Shown here piece after piece: positions 9,246 to 18,360 of a stretch of 64,000 nucleotides of DNA. The DNA lies in NCBI GenBank assembly GCA_943789165.1, contig CALSTB010000005.1, positions 527,001 through 591,000 of the forward strand, in the 5' to 3' direction. The position numbers were made by a program, and so were the translations under genes. The DNA is from an uncultured Bacteroidia bacterium. GTDB lineage: Bacteria; Bacteroidota; Bacteroidia; NS11-12g; UBA9320. The notes beneath the pieces are model-generated. The model searched no databases, was not told the origin of the DNA, and saw nothing but the letters and a program-made list of their open reading frames with translations. Position 1 is the stretch's first letter, and each line of letters begins with the position of its first letter.

Positions 9246-10645
9246 ATTCGATACTTAGAAAACTTAGTTATTGCTAAGCGGGCCATATAAAATATAAATA
9301 GACCCTTGATTAAAGTATTTAACGATTTGGTGAATGTAATATCAAAACTATTAAAACCTCCATAAAATATCATTAATGGAAGAAATATGAATAATGGGTT
9401 GTCTATCGATTTAGTTTTCCATTTCCCAAGCAACCAACCTATTGTAAATCCCCAAAGCCCCATAAAAACAATCCCACCTCTACGCCCGAAATTAACATAT
9501 GCCTCCCCCAAGAAACCAATTTCAAAACTAGAACTAGTTAATGTTATTCCTGCAAACCGTTTCATATTTTCTTTACCACCTGCTTTTGGTTTATTTGGCC
9601 AAAAGAACCTTGGTACAAAAGAAGATATTACCCCAAGGCCTATGGTTTCTCCATTGGCAAAGGGTTCATTTTTTGGAACATAGTCAATAGTCCAATTGAC
9701 AATATATCCTTGATCTAATCTTAGCATAATTGTACTGGCTAAAAAATCAGCATGTTCAGGTTTAAGATTTTTAATTTTAGATACCACAATATCCCCAAAC
9801 CTCACTACTTTCTCGAGAGAAGAAGCAGACGTGCTCACATCTGTATTCCATACTTCAGCTCGATATTGATATTTAGCCAATTGAAATACAGATAATACAA
9901 CCATTCCCAAAACAAAGAAAAATGCTTTCAATGTTAAACTTATCTTAACGCTAGAAAAATATAGAAGATAAACAGTAAGCAAAATTAATGGCCAAATAAA
10001 AGCACCCAACATACCACTTGCTATTCCAGAAACAATAATTATAGCAACATATGCTAATAACGGTAATTTTGAACCATTAAAGAACTTAATTACCACAGCT
10101 ATAGCTGCGAAGTTTGAAAGTAAAACAAAGACAAATCTTAAACTACTTGGAGAAACAGGTAATATAATTAGGCTCATTATACCAAGCATTAAGTAATAAT
10201 CATTTTTTCCGTATAGACTTGATACTCTAAGATTATCCACAGAAAAATTATAGTTACTAGAAGTTTTATTCGCAAACTTTAACAACACAATAAATAACGT
10301 AACAGCTGGAAAAGCAAGATCAAAATATGACTCATCCATTATATGTTCTGCTGTAAACGAATGAACCAAATTTTTTTTTAGCCCCAAGAAGTATGCAGGA
10401 GCAAACAGTAGCTGAGTAATACCAAAAAAACATATAAGCTCTTCAAATAACAATTTGTTTCCTAGAGCATTGAGCAATTTAATTAAGCTAATGATGAATA
10501 AAAGCTTACCTAATAACCAAAAGTCAAATGGTCTACTTAATATATAGCAGATAAGCACAAAGCAACAGACTAATATTAGAGCATAAGAAAGTGCTTTATC
10601 TAATAATGAAAAAAATGAAAATTTCACGTATGTATAATCAACCAT
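9242..10645 (-). CDS. Polytopic membrane protein, probable Wzy-like polymerase
   Basis: 467 residues with about 11-12 hydrophobic segments and a large hydrophilic loop around residues 265-360 (includes RLDQGYIVNWTIDYVP and FVPRFFWPNKPKAGG). Such a topology and position are typical of oligosaccharide-repeat-unit polymerases (Wzy) or O-antigen polysaccharide polymerases (OPS_Wzy-like), whose sequences are too diverse for firm assignment. The WP-K motif before a G-rich stretch recalls the WPNKP motif seen in several Bacteroidota polymerase-like proteins. It would join lipid-linked units at the periplasmic face. A role as another envelope membrane protein is not excluded. Confidence 0.7.
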   Translation of the reverse strand: MVDYTYVKFSFFSLLDKALSYALILVCCFVLICYILSRPFDFWLLGKLLFIISLIKLLNALGNKLLFEELICFFGITQLLFAPAYFLGLKKNLVHSFTAEHIMDESYFDLAFPAVTLFIVLLKFANKTSSNYNFSVDNLRVSSLYGKNDYYLMLGIMSLIILPVSPSSLRFVFVLLSNFAAIAVVIKFFNGSKLPLLAYVAIIIVSGIASGMLGAFIWPLILLTVYLLYFSSVKISLTLKAFFFVLGMVVLSVFQLAKYQYRAEVWNTDVSTSASSLEKVVRFGDIVVSKIKNLKPEHADFLASTIMLRLDQGYIVNWTIDYVPKNEPFANGETIGLGVISSFVPRFFWPNKPKAGGKENMKRFAGITLTSSSFEIGFLGEAYVNFGRRGGIVFMGLWGFTIGWLLGKWKTKSIDNPLFIFLPLMIFYGGFNSFDITFTKSLNTLIKGLFIFYMARLAITKFSKYRI

Positions 10646-10670
10646 AGATTATCTATAGAAAACCTATGAA

Positions 10671-11702
10671 TTAAGTTTCACTTAAATGTCGTAGAGCAAG
10701 TTTTGCACGATCCAAATAGGTTGTTCCAATGTCGAGAGAATTAAATTCCTTGAAAGTGTAAGTCTTCAACTTCTCCAATGTTTCCGTTTCCAACAGCAAT
10801 AAGTCTCTGCATACTTGCAATAACTCTGCATTAGAATCGTAAAAGAATATGCTTTTATTTTTAGTAAATAGTTTATAATTTTCTGCACTACTCGGGGCTA
10901 TTTGGATACTTCCAACTGATGGAATTTCAAAACTCCTCATATTATGGCTATTTACATTGTGTTTTCTGAAGATATTGAGTTGTAGAGGATATTTCCTTAG
11001 TGTTTCCCAATACTTAATTCCACTCACCGTTTCTTTAATTTCTAGATTTTTATGAGGTGATAAAAAATGACTCCAATTACTTCCAAATACGATAATTAAA
11101 ATATTATTCTGAATTAAGTAATTTATAATGAAGGCTCTATTTTTATCAGGATTACCTATAAAACAAATCTTAGAGCATTCATATGAAAGTTTAGATTTCA
11201 TAACTGCAGAATGATAGACGTCCTGCACAGCAAAAGGCAGCCAAACAGCATCTATATCATATTCAAATTTTATTTTTTGACAAAGATCAAGAGAATACGA
11301 GAAATACAAATCATAGTGCCGTACCGCCTTTCTAACATTTGAGTTTTGGCTAAAATAACTTGATCTAATAAACGGATGGTCTGGATTGTAATTAATTACA
11401 ACTTGACCATTCTTCTTGATTTTCTTAATAGTTTTAGGTAGTATTTCGATTCCCTTAAATATCCATACATGTGTATATGATTCTTTGCTTATGTGTTTTA
11501 AGAGCTCATTTGATATTTTTTTTGAAAAGATGCCCGGAATGAGAAAAAAAATCAATCTGTATATCCTACTAGTCTCTATTATCTTTAGAAGCTGCTCACG
11601 TACATTAATTAAGTGAGTTTGAACACCAAGATATTGAAAATGATCAGTGAAATACCTTTCTAATGCTAACTCGTGGTCTGCACCGACAATTAAAACTTTC
11701 AA
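10671..11702 (-). CDS. CgeB-like glycosyltransferase
   Basis: 343 residues. The N-terminus MKVLIVGADHELALERYF and the later pattern NIFRKHNVNSHNMRSFEIPSVG with a C-terminal region on coerced egress of the polypeptide (FTKNKSIFFYDS) match CgeB/DUF3880-type GT-B enzymes with a Glyco_trans_1_2 C-terminal domain. The start is TTG at 11702, overlapping the TGA of the upstream methyltransferase as TTGA, so translation is probably coupled. Sugar specificity unknown. Confidence 0.8.
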   Translation of the reverse strand: MKVLIVGADHELALERYFTDHFQYLGVQTHLINVREQLLKIIETSRIYRLIFFLIPGIFSKKISNELLKHISKESYTHVWIFKGIEILPKTIKKIKKNGQVVINYNPDHPFIRSSYFSQNSNVRKAVRHYDLYFSYSLDLCQKIKFEYDIDAVWLPFAVQDVYHSAVMKSKLSYECSKICFIGNPDKNRAFIINYLIQNNILIIVFGSNWSHFLSPHKNLEIKETVSGIKYWETLRKYPLQLNIFRKHNVNSHNMRSFEIPSVGSIQIAPSSAENYKLFTKNKSIFFYDSNAELLQVCRDLLLLETETLEKLKTYTFKEFNSLDIGTTYLDRAKLALRHLSET

Positions 11703-12316
11703 GGTTTAATCAGAATAAGCGTGTCTGTAACTCCATTAGAAGTCCAGATTCTTCTCCATTGTTCAGTCTTAGTATTGAAAGAAGACCATTCCTTATCTTG
11801 TTCAGCAGTTGAAGGGACAGAAGTGGGAGAATTAGAATTTGATGCTAAAAACCAATTGCAATTATCAATTACCAATAATCCTCCAGACTGCAGTTTATCG
11901 ATAGCCATATCTGCAGCTTCATATCTATAGATTCCATCTACCAGAACGAAATCAAATGAAGCTTCCTTCTCGTAAACCTTTAAGTAATCCGAACTATACT
12001 CCGGAGATGCATTTTCATTTTTGATGTATTGGTATTCAATATTGTTAAAACCGCTTTTTGTTATTAAATGATTAACCTTATCATACCAACCTTTGTTGCC
12101 TTCTATACTGTATAACTTTTTAAGCCTTTCAGCAAACCATAACGTGCTCCTTCCGCTACCAAAATCAATACCGACATCATTTTTGGAAAGCAGATTGTCT
12201 AATATTTTTATCGCGTCTTGTGTAAGCCAAGGTTCATTAGGATGGAGCTTGTAATAATACCAGGTGTTTACTCTACTGAAAAAGTAACGAGGTGTGATAT
12301 GAGTTATTTTTTTCAT
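11699..12316 (-). CDS. Class I SAM-dependent methyltransferase
   Basis: 205 residues. VGIDFGSGRSTLWFAERL at about 48-65 is motif I, and SFDFVLVDGIYRYEAADMAI near residue 120 is the motif that usually follows strand 4. These fit small O-methyltransferase-like proteins found in polysaccharide clusters. It precedes and overlaps the CgeB-like gene, suggesting that the methylated sugar is handled by that transferase (inference). ATG start at 12316. Confidence 0.82.
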   Translation of the reverse strand: MKKITHITPRYFFSRVNTWYYYKLHPNEPWLTQDAIKILDNLLSKNDVGIDFGSGRSTLWFAERLKKLYSIEGNKGWYDKVNHLITKSGFNNIEYQYIKNENASPEYSSDYLKVYEKEASFDFVLVDGIYRYEAADMAIDKLQSGGLLVIDNCNWFLASNSNSPTSVPSTAEQDKEWSSFNTKTEQWRRIWTSNGVTDTLILIKP

Positions 12317-12373
12317 TATTTATATTTTATCAGTCTGCTGCTTATTTTCTTTTCGAACACGTTAAATTCACTC

Positions 12374-13567
12374 TTAATTCTGCACATTCCAGTTATGATT
12401 TTTTATATTTTGTGCAATCTTATCATAGGAATACTCTTTAATATGAGCAAGTGATCTTTCTCTCATTTTATAATAGGATTCTTCTTTCATCTCCAAGAAT
12501 ACCTCAATGCATTTTTTTAACTCCAAGTAGTTACCTGTTTCGAATACGAGTCCATTTTCTTCTACCAGATCATATGACGACCCAACCAAATCTGATAATA
12601 TCACGGGTAGACCAAAACACATAGCTTCATTGGTTGACAGTCCCCAAGTCTCACCTAATCCAGAACACATAATAAAAACATCAGAGAGTGCATAATACTT
12701 AGAAACACTGGACTGATTAACAAAACCCGTTAATGTCACATTACTTAATTTATTTTTATTTATTACTTCTTCCATTACATCCCGTAAATATCCATCACCC
12801 ATGAATATAAAATGACTTTCTGATTGTTCATATTTACTCAGTAAGGATATAGCATTTAACAGGTCCAAAGGGTTCTTCTTTTGAATATATTTGCCACTAA
12901 ACAAGAAAAGTTTTTTATAAAGAGGAATTCCTAGTTCAACCTTCAAGGCCTCAATATTCGTAGAAAACTTATTACTAGCCATTCTAAATTTATCGTTATC
13001 CACAGAATAAGGTGTATGAATCATCTTGCTTAGAGGAACTCCCATTTTTTCAAAAAACAATTTGTTCTGGCTACCGATATAATGCACTTCGTCAATTCTA
13101 GAAAAAACAAATGCTTTAAGTGCAATACGACTAATCGTGTATAAAATACCTGCTCTTTTCTTTTCGTGTGAGCAAGGCGTTTCCGCTTTAATACCCATCC
13201 TATGTCCAAATAGTTTTGCAAATACAATTATTAACCAATTTGAGAAATAATTCCATCCATGAATAATAATAGTTGATTTTTCTTGATTCCAAAGCATTTT
13301 AATAATTGACATATTGATCAACCCAAAAAAACCATAAGGCCCTGGTTTAAAAGAAAAATTCTTCAAGAATACATGCTTGTAACCCTCTAAGAGGTCAACA
13401 TCCCATTTAAATGAAGTATTGAATTCTTTATCATAAGAATTCAATAAACCGTGCTTAGACCCATACCAAACCTCAATTTTCAACTCATCGCTTGAAGTTA
13501 AATTTTTATACAAAGGAGTAAAGTACTGAATTGGGTGACTATGAAAAAATATATAATTTTTTACCAT
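12374..13567 (-). CDS. GT4 family glycosyltransferase
   Basis: 397 residues. It opens with IFFHSHPIQYFTPLYKNL, a start typical of a GT4 subgroup that acts in capsule and LPS clusters. The GT-B donor half has LFLFSGKYIQKKNPLDLL near residue 220 and GETWGLSTNEAMCFGLPVI near residue 315. Just upstream lies a 53-codon remnant of a close paralogue (13561-13722), so this gene may have replaced or duplicated that one. Confidence 0.9.
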   Translation of the reverse strand: MVKNYIFFHSHPIQYFTPLYKNLTSSDELKIEVWYGSKHGLLNSYDKEFNTSFKWDVDLLEGYKHVFLKNFSFKPGPYGFFGLINMSIIKMLWNQEKSTIIIHGWNYFSNWLIIVFAKLFGHRMGIKAETPCSHEKKRAGILYTISRIALKAFVFSRIDEVHYIGSQNKLFFEKMGVPLSKMIHTPYSVDNDKFRMASNKFSTNIEALKVELGIPLYKKLFLFSGKYIQKKNPLDLLNAISLLSKYEQSESHFIFMGDGYLRDVMEEVINKNKLSNVTLTGFVNQSSVSKYYALSDVFIMCSGLGETWGLSTNEAMCFGLPVILSDLVGSSYDLVEENGLVFETGNYLELKKCIEVFLEMKEESYYKMRERSLAHIKEYSYDKIAQNIKNHNWNVQN

Positions 13568-13722
13568 TTTATTCCTGCCCCAAACAGCTTGTCCCCTTGT
13601 CCTTTATGTCCGTGTTTGCTACAATACCAAACCTCAAATTCTTCTTCCAGCTCTTTGTTCAAAGCTTTGAACAAAGGACTATAGTACTGTATAGGATGGG
13701 AGTTTAGGTAAATTACTTTCAT
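13561..13722 (-). pseudogene. N-terminal remnant of a GT4 glycosyltransferase
   Basis: Reading from ATG at 13722, 53 codons give VIYLNSHPIQYYSPLFKAL and FEVWYCSKHGHKGQG, then a TAA. This aligns with the first 55 residues of the intact gene at 12374-13567 (SHPIQYFTPLYKNL, EVWYGSKHG). The fragment stops where the intact gene continues with its FKWDVDLLEGYK region, and its stop overlaps the start of that gene. It looks like a truncated duplicate left after recombination inside the locus. Confidence 0.85.
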
Positions 13723-13807
13723 AGTGGTTTAAATCAAACTAGGCAATAATTTTTTTTCATTTTATTCTACACGAGCTCTTTGTTTTTTAACTTTAATCTT
13801 CTGTAAC

Positions 13808-13915
13808 TTAAAATACACATAGTTTACCTCCTATTTCGACCATTAGTTGTGGCTTCATGGTCGTTTTTTCGCTAATGCGAGTGCCGAACCCACCGGCGAG
13901 AACGAGTTCTTTCAT
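13808..13915 (-). pseudogene. Remnant of a glucose-1-phosphate cytidylyltransferase-type gene
   Basis: A 35-codon stretch from ATG at 13915 reads ELVLAGGFGTRISEKTTMK and then PQLMVEIGGK, the nucleotide-binding N-terminus of sugar-phosphate nucleotidyltransferases. The SE-T--KP-PMVEIGGKP pattern is closest to glucose-1-phosphate cytidylyltransferase (RfbF). It then loses similarity and stops. Its ATG still overlaps the TGA of the upstream gene as ATGA, so it was once a working, coupled operon member. About 85 further bases to 13723 show nothing I recognise. Confidence 0.8.
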
Positions 13916-15045
13916 TCTATTGTTTCGATTAAATGTCTTTTTATTGGTTCAAATGCTTTTTCATAGTTAAAGATTTGTTGAAAATTCTCCTGTGCCTTAA
14001 TAGACAGATAAGTATAGTTATTCATAATCTCATTTATACATCTATTAATAGACTGACTGCTTAAATCTGTTGCAAACGCCCATTCATACTTAGCTAGATG
14101 TTCATTGTAATGCACATTGTCAAAATACAAAATAGGTAAGCCACATGCTGCATATTCGTAAATTTTGTTGCTAGCAGTACCTCCTGTTTGATATATTATA
14201 CCTTTTGGTTCATTTATGGCTAGGCCTATATGACAACTTTGAGTGAGTTTTGGTAATTTTGAGTATGAAAGCATGCCGTGATAATAAATATTATTTTCAC
14301 TTTCAATATTAATCAAACCTTGAACTAGATTACTCCTATCTGGTCCCGCAAGATGTAATTCCATTTTTTTATTACTGGAAATATTATCTGCAACATTTCT
14401 TAACCCATGTCCTTCACTTATAGCACCTTGATAAAGCAGTTTGATTGGCTTTTGTAGCTTTTTAGTTTTTAGATACTTCGTATAAAAATATAGACTTGGA
14501 TAGTTTGGGAGCAGAGTTGTTTTTGCATTGGTTACAAAATATTTTAGACGCTCTGCAGATGGAGTGGAAAATAAATTTATATCTTTTTTTAAAAGCTTTA
14601 TTTCTGCTTTTTTCGCTAACCAGGATATACTATACTGCCGAATATCAGCTAAAGCAGCAACATCATGGTTGTGGTACCAAATTTTCAATTTTTTAGACTT
14701 AAATGGTTGTAAAATTCGAGTGAGAAGTAAACTGAGCATAGGCAAATGATCATATGCAAGTACCCAATCATAGTTTTTTTTGCTGATACTTTTTAAAGCT
14801 AATTTGGTAAATGTAGAATATGATTTTACCTTGTTTACGAAACTACTTTTTTCAAATTCGAGAACATTTATTGTATTTCCTGCTTTTATTAGAGTAACAT
14901 TCTCAGGATAGATCCAATCAACATTCCCATAAGGCTTATAGACAATATCCACATCAGTAAATAATGGAGATAACTCATTAATAGCATTTAGGGTAGGGGG
15001 ATAATCTTGTGGATTCCCATGAATTAAAATGAGTATTCTAGACAT
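13912..15045 (-). CDS. GT-B glycosyltransferase (GT4-like)
   Basis: 377 residues. The N-terminus ILILIHGNPQDYPPTLNAIN is a Rossmann strand, and a donor-side domain with LYQGAISEGHGLRNVADNI near 210 and IYEYAACGLPILYF near 300 fits GT-B enzymes. The EX7E motif is weak, so the exact family is less sure than for its neighbours. Its start overlaps the end of the upstream gene by 8 bases. Its stop forms an ATGA with a dead nucleotidyltransferase remnant. Confidence 0.78.
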   Translation of the reverse strand: MSRILILIHGNPQDYPPTLNAINELSPLFTDVDIVYKPYGNVDWIYPENVTLIKAGNTINVLEFEKSSFVNKVKSYSTFTKLALKSISKKNYDWVLAYDHLPMLSLLLTRILQPFKSKKLKIWYHNHDVAALADIRQYSISWLAKKAEIKLLKKDINLFSTPSAERLKYFVTNAKTTLLPNYPSLYFYTKYLKTKKLQKPIKLLYQGAISEGHGLRNVADNISSNKKMELHLAGPDRSNLVQGLINIESENNIYYHGMLSYSKLPKLTQSCHIGLAINEPKGIIYQTGGTASNKIYEYAACGLPILYFDNVHYNEHLAKYEWAFATDLSSQSINRCINEIMNNYTYLSIKAQENFQQIFNYEKAFEPIKRHLIETIE

Positions 15046-16183
15046 TTTTGCTTAAAAAATCTACATATCTATCGCCATAAGCATCCCAGGATAAATCTAG
15101 AGGATTAGAAAGTACATTTTGTTTCATTTCAGCTAACTTCTCTGAGTTTAAATACAAAAACTCAATTCGATCTGCTATTGCCTTACTATTCCTAATAGGA
15201 ACGATGTAACCATTTTTATCATCTTCAATTATGTCAGCAGCTCCAGTGTTCTCACTTACAATGACAGGTACACCACAAGCTAAAATTTGTGGAACAACCA
15301 TTCCAAATCCATCTTGTAATGAAGGCTGTACCGCAATATCACAGCCAGATATTATATCAGAAAGTGAGTAATGATCTCTTTGACCTATAAACACAAGGCT
15401 ATTATCTCTATAAGATTGAACAGTTGGTTCAAAATCCAAATCAATGGTTCCAACGAATAAACATTTAATATTATAGCCTTTTTTTGTTAGACTAAGTATA
15501 GCATCGAACAGGTAAATCAATCCTTTTTGAATTGAAAGTTTTCCCAAATAAAGAACTGTAAATAAATCATTCTTATCTACTTCCCGTTTTATAAAATATC
15601 CCCCAACCCCATAGTTATTGAGAATCAGCTTACTTCTATCTACCCCATACTCTAAAAACGAATCTTGAACAAATATAGAAGGTATTGAGATGTAGTCTGA
15701 AACGGAATATTCTATTAATTCCTTAGCTATCGTTTTTTTATGAATCTGAAAATTAATCCCAAAATTTTTATACTCCTCATTTAATATTTGTTGTTGGAGC
15801 TGAATATGAGAAGAGCCACGCTCTAATATCACAATCATCCCTTTTTTTTTCGCTGCATTAAGAGAATGTAAACTCATCCCACTCCAACCAATAAATACCG
15901 ATGCATCGCTTCTACGTATGTTAAAGGCAACCCACATATCGAATAAATCGTTCCAAAAAAAAGGATTTTTATAAAGCTTCATCCCAAATGCAATTGGTAA
16001 GCATGTACTTATTTTATTCTTATTTATTTTCTCTTTATCTCTTCGAGAAACTAATAATTTTGCTACAGGGTTTTTAATTGAAGAATACGCAGTATAAAGT
16101 GTATCCAGCATTCCATTCTTTTCGAGTTGCTCTGCAAGTGCAAACGCATGAAATTTTCCACTACAACTGATAACTACCTTCAC
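15038..16183 (-). CDS. GT4 family glycosyltransferase
   Basis: 381 residues. VISCSGKFHAFALAEQLEKN is the N-terminal strand and loop; FTVLYLGKLSIQKGLIYLF near residue 210 and VQPSLQDGFGMVVPQILACG near residue 295 are the GT-B donor-domain motifs. The start is GTG at 16183, overlapping the TGA of the upstream GT2 as GTGA. The enzyme should add one sugar of the repeat unit; donor not predictable. Confidence 0.88.
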   Translation of the reverse strand: MKVVISCSGKFHAFALAEQLEKNGMLDTLYTAYSSIKNPVAKLLVSRRDKEKINKNKISTCLPIAFGMKLYKNPFFWNDLFDMWVAFNIRRSDASVFIGWSGMSLHSLNAAKKKGMIVILERGSSHIQLQQQILNEEYKNFGINFQIHKKTIAKELIEYSVSDYISIPSIFVQDSFLEYGVDRSKLILNNYGVGGYFIKREVDKNDLFTVLYLGKLSIQKGLIYLFDAILSLTKKGYNIKCLFVGTIDLDFEPTVQSYRDNSLVFIGQRDHYSLSDIISGCDIAVQPSLQDGFGMVVPQILACGVPVIVSENTGAADIIEDDKNGYIVPIRNSKAIADRIEFLYLNSEKLAEMKQNVLSNPLDLSWDAYGDRYVDFLSKNV

Positions 16184-17166
16184 GTTTTTGTCAAATTGTT
16201 TAAACAGTTTATCAAGAAAATAAGCCTGATGCTGTTTTTGAAACCAATGATATTTCTTAAAACAGTAAATTTCGTACCTCCGATTGGAGGTATTTTCGAC
16301 ACTTGTAGCATTTCAATTCTTTCTAAGGCTTTAAACATTAAGTGCGGATAATATACCCCATATGAATAAATGAAATTAGTATAATGTTTTGCCAACATAT
16401 AACGTATTTCACTTGAATCCTCAATAGACAGGATATATTGACGTTTCAAATCTATTGTATGTAAAGCTCCAAATGCATTGATTTCTTTTTTTGATGAAGA
16501 CAGCTCGTTAATGGATTTTCTATAAAAACTAATGGAATCTGAGTCGTAAATAATTCTTTCTGAGTTAAGTAAAACCCTGCACATAAACTCACTATCATCG
16601 TCAGGGGATCTATTTAAAGTCTCAGACCAAAAACCTGATTTATCGATAACTTTTCTAGGGATCAAAAAGGCATTTGGTTGCACCATACCTATTCGACCAT
16701 TTATACCCATGAGATTAAGAAGAAATTCCTTTGGGACTTCTGAATACGTTAGATAATGAGTATCTATTTCAGGCAGGTTGTCTTTTGTTAAATCCTCATC
16801 ATTACTGAAGATTTTAGTTCGGCAAACCGCAATCGAATTATTAGAATTTTCTAGGATACCAACTTGGGAACTGATTTTATTTGAAGACAAGTGATCATCA
16901 CAATCTAAAAACTGGATATATCGTCCTTTTGCTTCCTTAAGTCCGTAGTTTTTAGCCACAGGGCTACCGCTGTTTTCTTGATAAAAGTATTTTATACGTT
17001 TGTCAATGATACTATGAATAACCTTTTTAGATGAATCTATAGACCCGTCATCAACAACAATTATTTCAAGGTTCGCATAAGTTTGATTTATACAGCTATT
17101 AATCGAACATTCTATATGTTTTGCACCATTGAAACACGGTATAATTATACTTACAAGAGGTGACAT
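16180..17166 (-). CDS. Family 2 glycosyltransferase
   Basis: 328 residues with VSIIIPCFNGAKHIECSI at the N-terminus, VVDDGSIDSS near residue 38 and the metal-binding FLDCDD near residue 90. The protein is a typical single-domain GT2 with a long C-terminal extension of unknown role. It lies 27 bases after the upstream GT4 and is coupled to the next gene through GTGA. Confidence 0.9.
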   Translation of the reverse strand: MSPLVSIIIPCFNGAKHIECSINSCINQTYANLEIIVVDDGSIDSSKKVIHSIIDKRIKYFYQENSGSPVAKNYGLKEAKGRYIQFLDCDDHLSSNKISSQVGILENSNNSIAVCRTKIFSNDEDLTKDNLPEIDTHYLTYSEVPKEFLLNLMGINGRIGMVQPNAFLIPRKVIDKSGFWSETLNRSPDDDSEFMCRVLLNSERIIYDSDSISFYRKSINELSSSKKEINAFGALHTIDLKRQYILSIEDSSEIRYMLAKHYTNFIYSYGVYYPHLMFKALERIEMLQVSKIPPIGGTKFTVLRNIIGFKNSIRLIFLINCLNNLTKT

Positions 17167-17193
17167 TTTAATATCTAGATTTAATAAGAATGT

Positions 17194-18360
17194 TCAATTG
17201 ACTAGGTTACTATTAAAAATGGATCTTGAATTTAATAAGCTTCTTATGAAGTATTTTAAAAATGCAATGCCCCTATAAACTGCCTCACTATAAGGTTTAT
17301 TAACACTACTAATATTAAAGCTTTTATTTTTCCTTTTGACTACTTTGTCAAGTTCGTTTAACATTAGTGCACCTTTAATCTCAAAATTGAAATTTTGACG
17401 GGCAAATTCTAGACTACTTGTTTTTAGCTTATTAAGTTTCCTTCTATCCTGTATCAATTCATCCAAGCATTCAATAAAATTAATATCGTGTTCGCAAATA
17501 ATTCCTGATATCCCATTAATAATCAAATCAGGTATACCTATATCCAGGTTCCTTACTAAACTAGGTATCCCAAAATTCATGGCCTCAAGAATTGCCATAC
17601 CGAAACCCTCTGATCTACTTGGGAACAATAGTAGGTCCATCTTTTTTAGATCAGAAAGTACTTCAACATTACTTAACCCCACCTTTATGTTAGCATATTT
17701 TTTAGCTTCATTCAAAAACTCAGTTTCATTTTTTTGAGTAGGTATGAAAAAAGTGAATTTTACGTTTGGTGCGTCTTTAAAAGCTCTTAGAATCTTGATT
17801 AATGTATCAGCTCCTTTAAGATATTCTAAGCGACCTATAAAGCAACATTCCAAAGGGTCAGTCGATTTTTTTGACTCAAGATTTATTTCAATATTATTGA
17901 CTAACGGGTGCAATACTTTAAGTGAATATTGAGGGTATTTGTTGACATATTTGGCTTTTAATCCATTACTAACACAAAACATCTCGTCAAAAGAATTGCC
18001 TAGTTCTCTCAAGAAGTGTTGATAGTGTTTAATATCTCCATGCATAACAAATACTGAAAGCACTTCTCTATTATAGTAATTTAAAACCTCACCAAACAAG
18101 GTATCGTGCCAATAATAAAACTGATTATCCTTTACATATTTATTAATAAACTTTAAGATAGAATACTTTGAAGCAAGTTGACTGTAATGTAACCAAGTAG
18201 TATTTCCTTTAATTATAGCTTTATGATTTAATTTCAGGCTTCTTTTATAGTAAATCAGCTTGTACTCTTGATTAATTTCATCTAAGTATTTGGTGAGGTT
18301 TTGAACATAAGTCAAGACACCCCCCTCTTCATAGCTGGTTACGATTGTAAAGTTAATCAA
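17194..18360 (-). CDS. GT4 family glycosyltransferase
   Basis: 388 residues. FTIVTSYEEGGVLTYVQNL is the acceptor-domain start, CCFIGRLEYLKGADTLIKIL near 168 and LLFPSRSEGFGMAILEAMNF near 240 the donor-domain motifs. The start is TTG at 18360, lying inside the last codons of the upstream GT2 (8-base overlap). Typical GT-B enzyme acting at the cytoplasmic membrane face. Confidence 0.9.
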   Translation of the reverse strand: MINFTIVTSYEEGGVLTYVQNLTKYLDEINQEYKLIYYKRSLKLNHKAIIKGNTTWLHYSQLASKYSILKFINKYVKDNQFYYWHDTLFGEVLNYYNREVLSVFVMHGDIKHYQHFLRELGNSFDEMFCVSNGLKAKYVNKYPQYSLKVLHPLVNNIEINLESKKSTDPLECCFIGRLEYLKGADTLIKILRAFKDAPNVKFTFFIPTQKNETEFLNEAKKYANIKVGLSNVEVLSDLKKMDLLLFPSRSEGFGMAILEAMNFGIPSLVRNLDIGIPDLIINGISGIICEHDINFIECLDELIQDRRKLNKLKTSSLEFARQNFNFEIKGALMLNELDKVVKRKNKSFNISSVNKPYSEAVYRGIAFLKYFIRSLLNSRSIFNSNLVN

